Positions 22,883 through 31,131 of a DNA stretch of 33,770 bases are shown here, piece after piece; within the stretch, counting starts at the first letter, position 1, and every line of letters begins with the position of its first letter. The notes under the pieces were generated by a model. It was not told the DNA's origin and made no database searches. It was given only the letters and a program-made list of their open reading frames with translations. Source of the DNA: Bacteroidota bacterium (GTDB lineage: Bacteria; Bacteroidota; Bacteroidia; NORP154). The DNA is taken from the NCBI GenBank assembly GCA_022572355.1, contig JACZWC010000009.1, positions 1-33,770 of the forward strand, read 5' to 3'. The translations under genes were made by a program, and so were the position numbers.

Positions 22883-24582
22883 ACGCAGCACTGGTTACTG
22901 TTGTTTGCCTCGTCAGTCTTTTTCTCGGTTACCGCTATTATTCAAAGTTTCTTGCCGAAAAAGTTTATAAAACTGAGGATGATGATTCTATCCCTCCATC
23001 TGTGGAGTTCAACGATGGCATGGACTTCGTGCCAACCAAAAAGCATGTTCTCTTTGGGCATCATTTTTCTTCAATCGCCGGTGCGGCGCCTATTCTCGGA
23101 CCCGCTATTGCTATAATCTGGGGTTGGGTTCCAGCCCTGCTATGGGTTGTGATAGGCAGCATTTTTATGGGAGCCGTTCATGATTACGGTGCTTTGATAA
23201 TCTCTGCAAGAAATAAGGGCAACTCCATAGGATGGATCTCAGAAAAAGTCATCGGGAAGCGTTCAAAGGGACTGTTTCTGACGATCATCTTTTTGCTGGT
23301 ATTCATAGTGATTGCAGTATTTGCCTACATCATTGCCACTTTGTTTGTGAATTACCCAGGCACGGTCATCCCAATCAACTTTCAAATAATCGTGGCTATT
23401 GCTATTGGATGGTGGACCTATAAACGAAAGAAAAGTTTGCTCATCCCATCGATCGTCGCCTTGATTATGTTGTATTTCATGATTTATATCGGCTTCATTT
23501 ATCCGGTTCATCTGCCTGAGTACCTCTGGCTCAACGGATCGGAAGTGATGACCTGGATTGTGTTTTTAATGGGCTATGGATTCATCGCTTCCATCTTACC
23601 CGTTTGGACCTTGTTACAGCCCAGAGACTATATCAACTCCCATCAACTCATCGTTGGATTGGGTTGTATATACCTCGGAATATTTATCGCGCAGCCGGTA
23701 ATGGACGCGCCGGCCTTTGCCTTGACGGAGAATCCAATTCCATGGTTCCCTTTTTTATTCATCACCATTGCCTGTGGTGCCATTTCGGGGTTTCATGCGC
23801 TGGTTTCTTCGGGTACCACCTCCAAGCAACTTTGTAATATGAAAGATGCAAGGGCCATAGGCTATGGAGGAATGATAGGTGAGGCAGCACTAGCTGTAGC
23901 TGCAACTATTGCGGTGGCAGCAGGGTTTAGCAGTTCAGAAGCATGGCATGCGCACTACGATAATTTTGAGATGGCCAAAGGATTGGGCCCCAAGCTTACG
24001 GCTTTTGTTGATGGTGCGGCAGGGTTCATCAATGAATTGGGTATTACACAAACCATCACCGACCAGGCTGGAAACACCAGGGAGCTCGCGGCGGTATTTA
24101 TTGGGGTGATGGTGATAAGCTTTGCTGCAACCTCCCTCGATACGGCCATTCGAATTCAGCGATACATCGTTGCGGAAATAAGTGAGAGCATGAATTTGAA
24201 GGTGATTGCCAACAACAGATATTGGCAAACTGCGATAGCTGTTATCTTTTCCTTTTTGTTGGTTGTATCTGATGGCACAGGCACAGGTGGGTTAAGGCTG
24301 TGGCCCTTGTTCGGATCGACAAATCAGTTATTGGGATCCCTTGCACTGCTGGTTATCTCCGTGTGGCTGTACAATAATAAAAGTAACTATTGGGTTACGA
24401 TGATACCGATGATATTTATCACCCTAGTGACTTTTATCGCCACGTATTTCAATTTTTTAAATTATGTGGAATCCAGCAATTGGTTGTTGGTGTGCATCGC
24501 ATTTGTTATTGGCGCCTGCCAACTATGGATTATCTTTGAGGGGATTAAAGCATTTACGAAAAGAAAGACTTTACCAGAATAG
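22879..24582 (+). CDS. cstA: Carbon starvation protein A, inner-membrane transporter
   Basis: A 567-residue polytopic membrane protein. The N-terminus G-Y-R-Y-Y-S-K-F-L, the loop F-V-P-T-K-K-H-V-L-F-G-H-H-F-S-S-I-A-G-A-A-P-I-L-G-P-A and the G-A-V-H-D-Y-G-A-L segment are hallmark CstA sequences. A C-terminal five-TM region (CstA_5TM) with F-G-S-T-N-Q-L-L-G-S-L-A follows. CstA proteins import peptides or pyruvate during carbon limitation. Length is shorter than E. coli CstA (about 700) and typical of the short form. Start ATG overlaps the prenyltransferase stop; the next gene begins 9 bp later. Confidence 0.95.
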   Translation: MNAALVTVVCLVSLFLGYRYYSKFLAEKVYKTEDDDSIPPSVEFNDGMDFVPTKKHVLFGHHFSSIAGAAPILGPAIAIIWGWVPALLWVVIGSIFMGAVHDYGALIISARNKGNSIGWISEKVIGKRSKGLFLTIIFLLVFIVIAVFAYIIATLFVNYPGTVIPINFQIIVAIAIGWWTYKRKKSLLIPSIVALIMLYFMIYIGFIYPVHLPEYLWLNGSEVMTWIVFLMGYGFIASILPVWTLLQPRDYINSHQLIVGLGCIYLGIFIAQPVMDAPAFALTENPIPWFPFLFITIACGAISGFHALVSSGTTSKQLCNMKDARAIGYGGMIGEAALAVAATIAVAAGFSSSEAWHAHYDNFEMAKGLGPKLTAFVDGAAGFINELGITQTITDQAGNTRELAAVFIGVMVISFAATSLDTAIRIQRYIVAEISESMNLKVIANNRYWQTAIAVIFSFLLVVSDGTGTGGLRLWPLFGSTNQLLGSLALLVISVWLYNNKSNYWVTMIPMIFITLVTFIATYFNFLNYVESSNWLLVCIAFVIGACQLWIIFEGIKAFTKRKTLPE

Positions 24583-24591
24583 TTCAAATAA

Positions 24592-26691
24592 ATGAAGAGA
24601 GGAAAACTATTTCTTGTTTTGATTATGTGCTGTGGGTACATTTATTCGCAGGATGTCACCTATCAGAAGACAATTGTTGAGGTGGCAAAGTTGACGACCG
24701 TTAAGCCCAAAGAAATTAAAGAAGATTGGGCACCCCTGCTAATCAATGTGGAAATGCCTTTTCCGGGATCAGCAAAATATGAGCTAAAGCAGATCAAGAA
24801 AAAATCTGCAAAAAGATTCCCGCGCAAGATGATGGAAGGTAAGAGTTGGAAAGTGACCAGTGTAAATGACCCTGATATAGGTATGAATTTCCCCGTCGCT
24901 TCGTATACAGTTATAAGTCCCGGTGACACCTTTGTAGTTTATCACGCCGGTGGACGCCCCAATGACAATACACTGGGTATTTCAAACGATGGCATTGTGC
25001 TCACCTCCTTTAATTCAAAAATTTATGCATACGACACGAACCTGGATACACTTCACATGACCATTATTAGTTTGCATTCTTTTTCAACCGAGTTTACCAA
25101 CAATGGAAAATTTGATCCCAAAATACTCTACGACCCCATTTCTGACCGCTTCATATTGGTCTTTCTGAATGGATACGATAGTTTTGAGAGCCAGATAATT
25201 GTTTGCTTTTCATCCACCAATGATCCAGCCGATCCCTGGAACCTGTATGCTTTCTCTGGAAATCCACTCAACGACACAACCTGGACGGATTACCCCGCCA
25301 TTGCACTGTCGGAGGGTGAGCTATTTCTTACCATCAATCTCCTGAGGGACAACGAACCCTGGCAAACAGGATTTGCACAGACAATTATCTGGCAGGTTGA
25401 CAAACAAAATGGCTACGACGGAGACACAATTCTAAACACCATACTTTGGCAGGATATTAAATACAATGGTGAGAACATTAGAAATCTAAATCCGATACAG
25501 GGAGGTTCAGGGCCCGTAGGGGACAACATTTATTTACTGTCTAATAAGAACTTCACTATTCTCAGCGACAGCATATTCCTCGTCGAAGTAACAGGAAACC
25601 AATATGATACGAACACCGAGTTGAACGTAACACTGGGCCATTCAAATATACCTTACGGAGCTCCTCCCAGCGGACGGCAAAGCATTGCGGATTCACTGGC
25701 TACCAATGACGCCAGAATTTTGGGTGGCTTTATCGAGAACGGTGAAATTCAATATGTTGCCTGTTCTATCGACACAACCAGCGGATATGCGGCCCTTTAT
25801 CACGGGTTTATAAATGACCTGGACAATACCCCCATTTTCACTGCCAATATTTTGCGTGATGATTCACTGGACCTCGGTTATCCAAATATTGCCTATACGG
25901 GCAATCACAATTGCAGCCGACAGGCGATTATTAGTTTGGACCATACCTCACCAACCAGAAGTGCAGGAATATCTGCCCTGCTCTATGGCTCTGACAACAG
26001 CTACTCAAATCTCATTACATTGAAAGAAGGTGAAGGCCCAATAGACAGAGCAGTTCCTCAAGGAGATGAAAGGTGGGGTGACTATTCTGGAATTCAAAGA
26101 AGATACAACGACACGGGTACAGTTTGGATTGCAGGGTTTTATGGAAGAGCAGATGAGGTCAATTATACCTGGGTGAGCGAGGTGACGGCAGAAACTGAAA
26201 TACAGCTCAGTGCGGATATAACCAATACTTCTAATTCGAGTGTGTACAGCATCAATGACGGTTCAGCTACTGTGCAGATCAGCGGAGGCTATACCCCCTA
26301 TTCTATCGTTTGGACGGACGCCAATTCACAGACAACAACAACTGCGGCAGGATTAGGACCAGGGCAATATGTGGTAAATATTGTGGATGCCGCCAACTGT
26401 ACCGCCAATGATTCTACAACGATCACGGAACCGCTTCCAGGAAGTCCTGTCTTTCCGAATCCTGTTGTGGATGTAGCAACTGTTTATTTTCAAATGGAGG
26501 CTGCTGCAAAGGTGTACATCGCAGTCTATGACGTAACTGGATCTCGTATAAAAACCTTGTACGAAGGGCTTGCAAAACAAGGAGCCAATATCTTTAGCTT
26601 CTCGACCACACCCCTGAGGCAGGGTGTTTACATTCTTAAGATTATATCAGGTAAAAAGGAAATTATTTCCGAAAAGATTGTTAAGGGCTAG
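24592..26691 (+). CDS. T9SS-exported protein with SprB-like repeat and type A sorting domain
   Basis: A 699-residue secreted protein. Residues 1-20 form a signal peptide (Y-S-Q/D). A large domain of about 500 residues is rich in beta sequence with many D/N/T-rich loops, possibly a propeller-like fold, but I recognise no catalytic motif. At about 545-610 lies one SprB-type repeat (G-S-A-T-V-Q-I-S-G-G-Y-T-P-Y-S-I-V-W-T...A-G-L-G-P-G-Q-Y-V-V-N-I-V-D-A). The last 80 residues are a type A T9SS sorting domain, with V-F-P-N-P-V-V-D and V-Y-D-V-T-G-S-R-I. It should cross the outer membrane by T9SS and be anchored or released. Confidence 0.88.
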   Translation: MKRGKLFLVLIMCCGYIYSQDVTYQKTIVEVAKLTTVKPKEIKEDWAPLLINVEMPFPGSAKYELKQIKKKSAKRFPRKMMEGKSWKVTSVNDPDIGMNFPVASYTVISPGDTFVVYHAGGRPNDNTLGISNDGIVLTSFNSKIYAYDTNLDTLHMTIISLHSFSTEFTNNGKFDPKILYDPISDRFILVFLNGYDSFESQIIVCFSSTNDPADPWNLYAFSGNPLNDTTWTDYPAIALSEGELFLTINLLRDNEPWQTGFAQTIIWQVDKQNGYDGDTILNTILWQDIKYNGENIRNLNPIQGGSGPVGDNIYLLSNKNFTILSDSIFLVEVTGNQYDTNTELNVTLGHSNIPYGAPPSGRQSIADSLATNDARILGGFIENGEIQYVACSIDTTSGYAALYHGFINDLDNTPIFTANILRDDSLDLGYPNIAYTGNHNCSRQAIISLDHTSPTRSAGISALLYGSDNSYSNLITLKEGEGPIDRAVPQGDERWGDYSGIQRRYNDTGTVWIAGFYGRADEVNYTWVSEVTAETEIQLSADITNTSNSSVYSINDGSATVQISGGYTPYSIVWTDANSQTTTTAAGLGPGQYVVNIVDAANCTANDSTTITEPLPGSPVFPNPVVDVATVYFQMEAAAKVYIAVYDVTGSRIKTLYEGLAKQGANIFSFSTTPLRQGVYILKIISGKKEIISEKIVKG

Positions 26692-26703
26692 TCCTCGCGT
26701 ACG

Positions 26704-28764
26704 ATGAATTTTTTATATCCTTCCTTTCTATTTGCACTCGCAGCAATTGCTATTCCGATCATTATTCACCTCTTCAATTTTCAACGGTATGAACGAATCG
26801 TATTCACCAATGTTAAGTTGCTGAAGGACATCAAGAAGCAAACCAGATCGCAGGCTCAATTGAAACACCTGCTCGTCCTGCTATCCCGAATTCTTGCTAT
26901 TACTTTCCTTGTCCTGGCCTTTGCGCAACCTTATATTCCGGTAAGTGGCCAGCGAGAAGTTAATAAGGACAATATCATCAGCATCTTTATAGACAATTCA
27001 TTTAGTATGGACGCGGAGAATGAGAACGGGCAGCTCTTTGAGCAAGCCAAGGAAAGCGCCATCGAAATATCATTGGCCTACAAGCCTACCGATCGCTTTC
27101 AGGTAATCACCAACGACTTTGAGGGAAGACATCAAAAAACCGTTAACCAGGAGGAAGTGGTACAGCTTATCCAGGATATAGAACTCTCGCCTGCCGTAAA
27201 AAAGCTATCAGAGATCGTTGCCAGACAAAAGGACATTTTCAGGGATACGGAATCCACGGGCAAGAGAAGCTTTATAGTCTCTGATTTTCAAAAAGCCAAT
27301 CTGGACTTTGAAAATATTGAAAACGATAGCAGTATAAGTACCACCCTGATCCCGTTAATTCCACAATCCCGAAGTAACATCTACATCGATAGCTGTTGGT
27401 TTGAATCGCCCATAAGGCAAGTTAATTTACCTGAGAACCTGATCGTAAGGATCAGAAACAACGGCGATGAACCCAGGGAGAATATTCCGGTTAAGCTGAT
27501 GATCAATGGACAGCAGAAGGCGCTTTCGAGCTGTTCCCTTCAGCCCAATGCATATGAGGATGTGGTGCTCGCTTACACACTTACGCAAACTGGATTGCAA
27601 AACTGCGAAATATCCCTGACGGATTTCCCGGTAACTTTTGACGATCGTTTTTACTTTTCATTCAACTTACAAAGAGAGTTAACCATCTTATGCCTGAGCG
27701 ATACAGGTACCAGCAAATACATCAATTCACTTTTCGGAAAAGACGAATATTTTAATCTTCTCAATATGGCAATGGAGAACATTGACTATTCTAAATTCTC
27801 CGATCAGGAGCTAATCATATTAAATGGACTTCCAAGCATTTCTTCGGGGCTGGGCAATGAGCTCAGTAAATTTATTGAGAACGGTGGAAACCTCGTTGTT
27901 TTCCCTGGTATAGACATCGACCTGGAATCTTACAATCAGAACTTATGTGATGCGACCGGTATCCGTTCAATCAGCTCACTTGATACAGTGAATACCCGTA
28001 CGAATAGATTGAATTTAGAAAGTAATTTCTTTGCAGATGTCTTTGATGAGGTACCTGAGAATATGGACATGCCAAATGTATTCAGTCACTTCAGATTTTC
28101 GAATAGCAGTTCATTGGATGAAGACATTCTGATCTGGATGGAGAACAACGATGCATTTCTCATCAGATATGGAACAGGGAAAGGGGTTATTTATCAATTC
28201 GCGGCCTCATTACAGAAAGAGCAAAGTAATTTTTCCGAACACGCAATTTTTGTTCCCGTTATGTATAAAATTGGGATGAACAGTCAGCACAGCAGCCAGT
28301 TATTCTATACTATCGGAGATAACGCACCGCTCTTGTTAAAAGGTACCAAGGGCGACGATCAGGACCAGGTATATCACCTGAAGAAGCATGGAGCGAACGA
28401 AGACGTGGATTTCGATATTATTCCGGAGGTGAGGGTGATTAATCAGCGCTCTGAGATGCTGGTTCATAACCAGATAAAAGATGCTGGCAATTACCTGTTG
28501 ACTTTAAATGATGTGAACAAAGAGGTGTATTCGTTCAATTTCAACAGAAGAGAGTCAGATCTTAGCTGTGCCTTATCGGATGAACTCGAAACATTGATCG
28601 ATGAAGCCAATCTTAGTAATTTTAATATTCTCAATCAAAATACGGGTAATATATCCCTCAAAATTGAAGAAATGAACGAAGGAAAAAAACTCTGGAAACT
28701 TTGTATTATCTTCGCGCTGGCTTTTTTCGGAATAGAAGTCGTTTTATTGAGATTACTCAGGTAA
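26704..28764 (+). CDS. BatA-domain membrane protein with degenerate VWA-like region
   Basis: A 686-residue protein. The BatA (aerotolerance regulator N-terminal) domain is at 1-80: F-L-Y-P-S-F-L-F-A-L-A-A-I-A-I-P-I-I-I-H-L-F, then the L-L-V-L-L-S-R-I-L-A-I helix. It is followed by a VWA-like start with the MIDAS-type D-N-S-F-S-M-D at about 98-104, so a metal-dependent adhesion site is plausible. The C-terminus has a single TM helix at about 663-683. The middle part is periplasmic and unassigned. Such proteins occur beside dihydroorotase-like genes in Bacteroidota; the link is unexplained. The dihydroorotase homologue follows after 25 bp. Confidence 0.88.
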   Translation: MNFLYPSFLFALAAIAIPIIIHLFNFQRYERIVFTNVKLLKDIKKQTRSQAQLKHLLVLLSRILAITFLVLAFAQPYIPVSGQREVNKDNIISIFIDNSFSMDAENENGQLFEQAKESAIEISLAYKPTDRFQVITNDFEGRHQKTVNQEEVVQLIQDIELSPAVKKLSEIVARQKDIFRDTESTGKRSFIVSDFQKANLDFENIENDSSISTTLIPLIPQSRSNIYIDSCWFESPIRQVNLPENLIVRIRNNGDEPRENIPVKLMINGQQKALSSCSLQPNAYEDVVLAYTLTQTGLQNCEISLTDFPVTFDDRFYFSFNLQRELTILCLSDTGTSKYINSLFGKDEYFNLLNMAMENIDYSKFSDQELIILNGLPSISSGLGNELSKFIENGGNLVVFPGIDIDLESYNQNLCDATGIRSISSLDTVNTRTNRLNLESNFFADVFDEVPENMDMPNVFSHFRFSNSSSLDEDILIWMENNDAFLIRYGTGKGVIYQFAASLQKEQSNFSEHAIFVPVMYKIGMNSQHSSQLFYTIGDNAPLLLKGTKGDDQDQVYHLKKHGANEDVDFDIIPEVRVINQRSEMLVHNQIKDAGNYLLTLNDVNKEVYSFNFNRRESDLSCALSDELETLIDEANLSNFNILNQNTGNISLKIEEMNEGKKLWKLCIIFALAFFGIEVVLLRLLR

Positions 28765-28789
28765 AACAAAAAAATTGTAGATAGTATAG

Positions 28790-30049
28790 ATGAATCTACT
28801 GATCAAGCAAGCCAGAATTACAGACCCTAATTCTCCTCACAACGGTAAAAAGCTTGATATTCTTATTGAAAACGGAAAGATTACCTCCATCCGAAAGTCC
28901 ATTACCCGCAAAGTAAAAACTATTACCGATGCGAATTTGCACGTATCTCCGGGTTGGTTTGATATGCATGTGAACTTCAGGGATCCCGGTTACGAGCACA
29001 AGGAAGACCTGAATTCAGGAATGAGAGCGGCCAGCTTCGGTGGATTTACCGGAGTAGCCTGTATGCCGGGTACTAATCCGCCTCTGCATACCAAATCGGA
29101 AATAGAATACATTCTCCACAAGTCGAAGGGTTCCATCGTAGATGTACATCCAATCGGTGCGCTTACTTACAAATTGGAGGGGAAGGATATGACTGAAATG
29201 TACGACATGCATTTGTCTGGAGCTGTAGCTTTCTCCGACGAGAAAAATCCAATACAAAGTGCTGGATTGATGCTTAGATCATTACTTTATGTAAATGGAT
29301 TTAATGGACTTATAATCAGCCACTCAGAGGACAAAGAGATTACATTGGATGGCATGATGAATGAAGGTGACGCACAAGTATCGCTCGGCCTCAATCCAAT
29401 GCCCGCAATTGCTGAGGAATTGATGGTTGCGAGGGATATCAGCCTTGTGGATTATGCCAAATCCAGAATTCACATATCTTCTGTCAGCAGTGCCAGGACC
29501 GTAGAACTGATACGTGCTGCCAAACGAAAAGGCATCAACATCACGGCAGAAGTTGCGGCACATTACCTGGGTATAGACGATCTGGCTCTGAACGGGTTTG
29601 AGAGTAATTATAAGGTGAATCCTCCGTTTAGAAGCAAGAAAGACATACAGGCCCTGAGAAAAGGCCTTGCAGATGGATCTATTGATGCCATTTGCTCGGA
29701 TCACAGCCCTGAAGATGAAGAGATGAAGAACCGGGAATTTGACCACGCTGCCTTTGGTATAATCGGCCTGGAAACTGCCTATGCAGCCGCCAATACCTAC
29801 AGCGGATTAAGTAAGAAGGAATTGGTGGCGAAAATGGCGATCCGGCCCAGGGAGATTCTCAATATTCCGGTACCCATTATAAACCGGGGACAGCAAGCTA
29901 ATTTGACACTCTTCAATCCTACGCAAAAGTGGACATATTCTAAATCAGATATAAAGTCAAAATCGGTGAATACCCCTTTTATCGGGACCCAATTTACCGG
30001 TAAGGCATTGGGTTCTTACAACAATAACCAGTTTCACGAAGTAGTATAA
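28790..30049 (+). CDS. Dihydroorotase homologue with altered metal site
   Basis: A 419-residue amidohydrolase of the class I dihydroorotase type. The family frame is clear: P-G-W-F-D-M-H-V-N-F-R-D-P-G, M-P-G-T-N-P-P, G-A-V-A-F-S-D, S-H-S-E-D, V-N-P-P-F-R, and I-C-S-D-H-S-P-E. However the H-x-H metal pair is H60-V-N62, the usual metal-ligand His of the C-H-V-S-T motif is S231, and the H of D-H-A-P-H is E308, while R64, H178 and D304 remain. It is therefore probably inactive or altered, like the non-catalytic homologues that pair with aspartate carbamoyltransferase in some bacteria. Standard annotation would be pyrC; a second, active copy would be expected elsewhere. Confidence 0.85.
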   Translation: MNLLIKQARITDPNSPHNGKKLDILIENGKITSIRKSITRKVKTITDANLHVSPGWFDMHVNFRDPGYEHKEDLNSGMRAASFGGFTGVACMPGTNPPLHTKSEIEYILHKSKGSIVDVHPIGALTYKLEGKDMTEMYDMHLSGAVAFSDEKNPIQSAGLMLRSLLYVNGFNGLIISHSEDKEITLDGMMNEGDAQVSLGLNPMPAIAEELMVARDISLVDYAKSRIHISSVSSARTVELIRAAKRKGINITAEVAAHYLGIDDLALNGFESNYKVNPPFRSKKDIQALRKGLADGSIDAICSDHSPEDEEMKNREFDHAAFGIIGLETAYAAANTYSGLSKKELVAKMAIRPREILNIPVPIINRGQQANLTLFNPTQKWTYSKSDIKSKSVNTPFIGTQFTGKALGSYNNNQFHEVV

Positions 30050-30067
30050 AGTTACTACGACTCCCGG

Positions 30068-30376
30068 CTAGTTTTGCGCAACAGTCTTCTTGAGGTCCTT
30101 TTTGGATATTTCCAGCTTCTTCATTGCTGACTTGATCTCCAGCTTTTCTTCTTCCAACTTCGAGATCGCAGCCTTTTGAGTGCTTATTTCCTCTTGTAAT
30201 TTACCAATCTCATTCTTAGCGCCTTCAACCTCCAGCACGAGTTCGCTATTCTTTTTATTCAAATCTGTAATCGCATTCTCCTTTTGATTGACGGTTTCCT
30301 TCAGCGATACAATTTCGGTGAGTGATTTCGTTACTGATTCCCTCAGTGTGTCGATGTTATTTTGTTTTGTACTCAT
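30068..30376 (-). CDS. Small coiled-coil protein
   Basis: A 102-residue protein that is almost entirely a heptad-patterned coiled coil (about 10-95: L-R-E-S-V-T-K-S-L-T-E-I-V, then repeated L/I-x-x-L/E runs), rich in K, E, L and N. No signal peptide, TM segment or other domain is visible. It starts 11 bp after the LysM gene, whose product also has a coiled-coil middle, so the two probably form one operon and may interact through their helices. No family is recognised. Confidence 0.7.
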   Translation of the reverse strand: MSTKQNNIDTLRESVTKSLTEIVSLKETVNQKENAITDLNKKNSELVLEVEGAKNEIGKLQEEISTQKAAISKLEEEKLEIKSAMKKLEISKKDLKKTVAQN

Positions 30377-30387
30377 GATCTGTGATT

Positions 30388-30933
30388 TTAGTGTTTGACA
30401 ATGATTGTATCCCCTACTTTGATATAATGCGGATCACTTAGTTCATTATGGTTAGCAATGTGATTGTGCTTAAAACCATGGCCATGATACTTTTCAGAGA
30501 TACTCCACAGCGATTCACCTTCCTTCACAATATGCAGCGTATGGCCACCTTCTCCATCCTCTACTTCCACATCTGATTTGGCGCTCTCAATCGTCGCGAA
30601 TAGCTCAGAGAGTTCCGCTTTTAACTCTGATATTTCAGCGTCTTTGGTCGCCAATACTTTATTCAGCTCCTCTATTTCTCCAGCAATAGCAGTTGGTTCT
30701 TCAGCAGGTAAATTGGTAGCTGTCACCTCTTCGCTTCCAGTCATGGAGGTAAATACCCATCCGAAAGCGATGAGCAAGGCCAAGACTCCCAGCATGGTAC
30801 TCAGTCGTTTGAGCATACTCTGTTGATTAGCTACTTCGCCTATCATATTAATGGCTGAGAGGTCGGAACCGCATGCAGAGCACTGGGATGCGCCTGCCTC
30901 TAGTTCCTCGTTCTTACATATTGGACAATTCAT
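30388..30933 (-). CDS. Zinc-ribbon, single-TM, LysM-domain protein
   Basis: A 181-residue protein with an unusual layout. An N-terminal zinc ribbon (C3-x2-C6 and C18-x2-C21 in C-S-A-C-G) is followed by a TM helix at about 45-63 (G-V-L-A-L-L-I-A-F-G-W), a coiled-coil stretch at about 82-115, and a C-terminal LysM domain at about 128-181 (H-I-V-K-E-G-E-S-L-W-S-I-S-E-K-Y, I-K-V-G-D-T-I). LysM binds peptidoglycan glycan. The order places the ribbon in the cytoplasm and the LysM in the periplasm, so it could bridge a cytosolic process to the wall. The 11-bp-distant coiled-coil gene follows. Confidence 0.85.
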   Translation of the reverse strand: MNCPICKNEELEAGASQCSACGSDLSAINMIGEVANQQSMLKRLSTMLGVLALLIAFGWVFTSMTGSEEVTATNLPAEEPTAIAGEIEELNKVLATKDAEISELKAELSELFATIESAKSDVEVEDGEGGHTLHIVKEGESLWSISEKYHGHGFKHNHIANHNELSDPHYIKVGDTIIVKH

Positions 30934-31030
30934 GATATTTGGGGTGTTGATTAATTCCGATAAATATACGCACAGATAGTCCCGATCGCAAGTTTTTTAC
31001 GCCTTAAAAAGACAAAAGAGCCATTGATAA

Positions 31031-31047
31031 AGGAACTTCTGGTTCCT
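31031..31047 (-). terminator. Possible terminator hairpin after the TonB-receptor gene
   Basis: AGGAAC (31031-31036) and GTTCCT (31042-31047) form a perfect 6-bp stem with a 5-nt loop. On the minus strand it is followed by a weak T-rich stretch. It lies in the 198-bp gap between the receptor's stop and the LysM gene; no other feature is seen there. Confidence 0.35.
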
Positions 31048-31131
31048 CTCTCTTTTAAAAAAATCGGTGGACAGGACAAATCCAGACAGCTTTCAGGGCG
31101 CTGCCGGCCGGTTTACAGCAATACCGACCGA

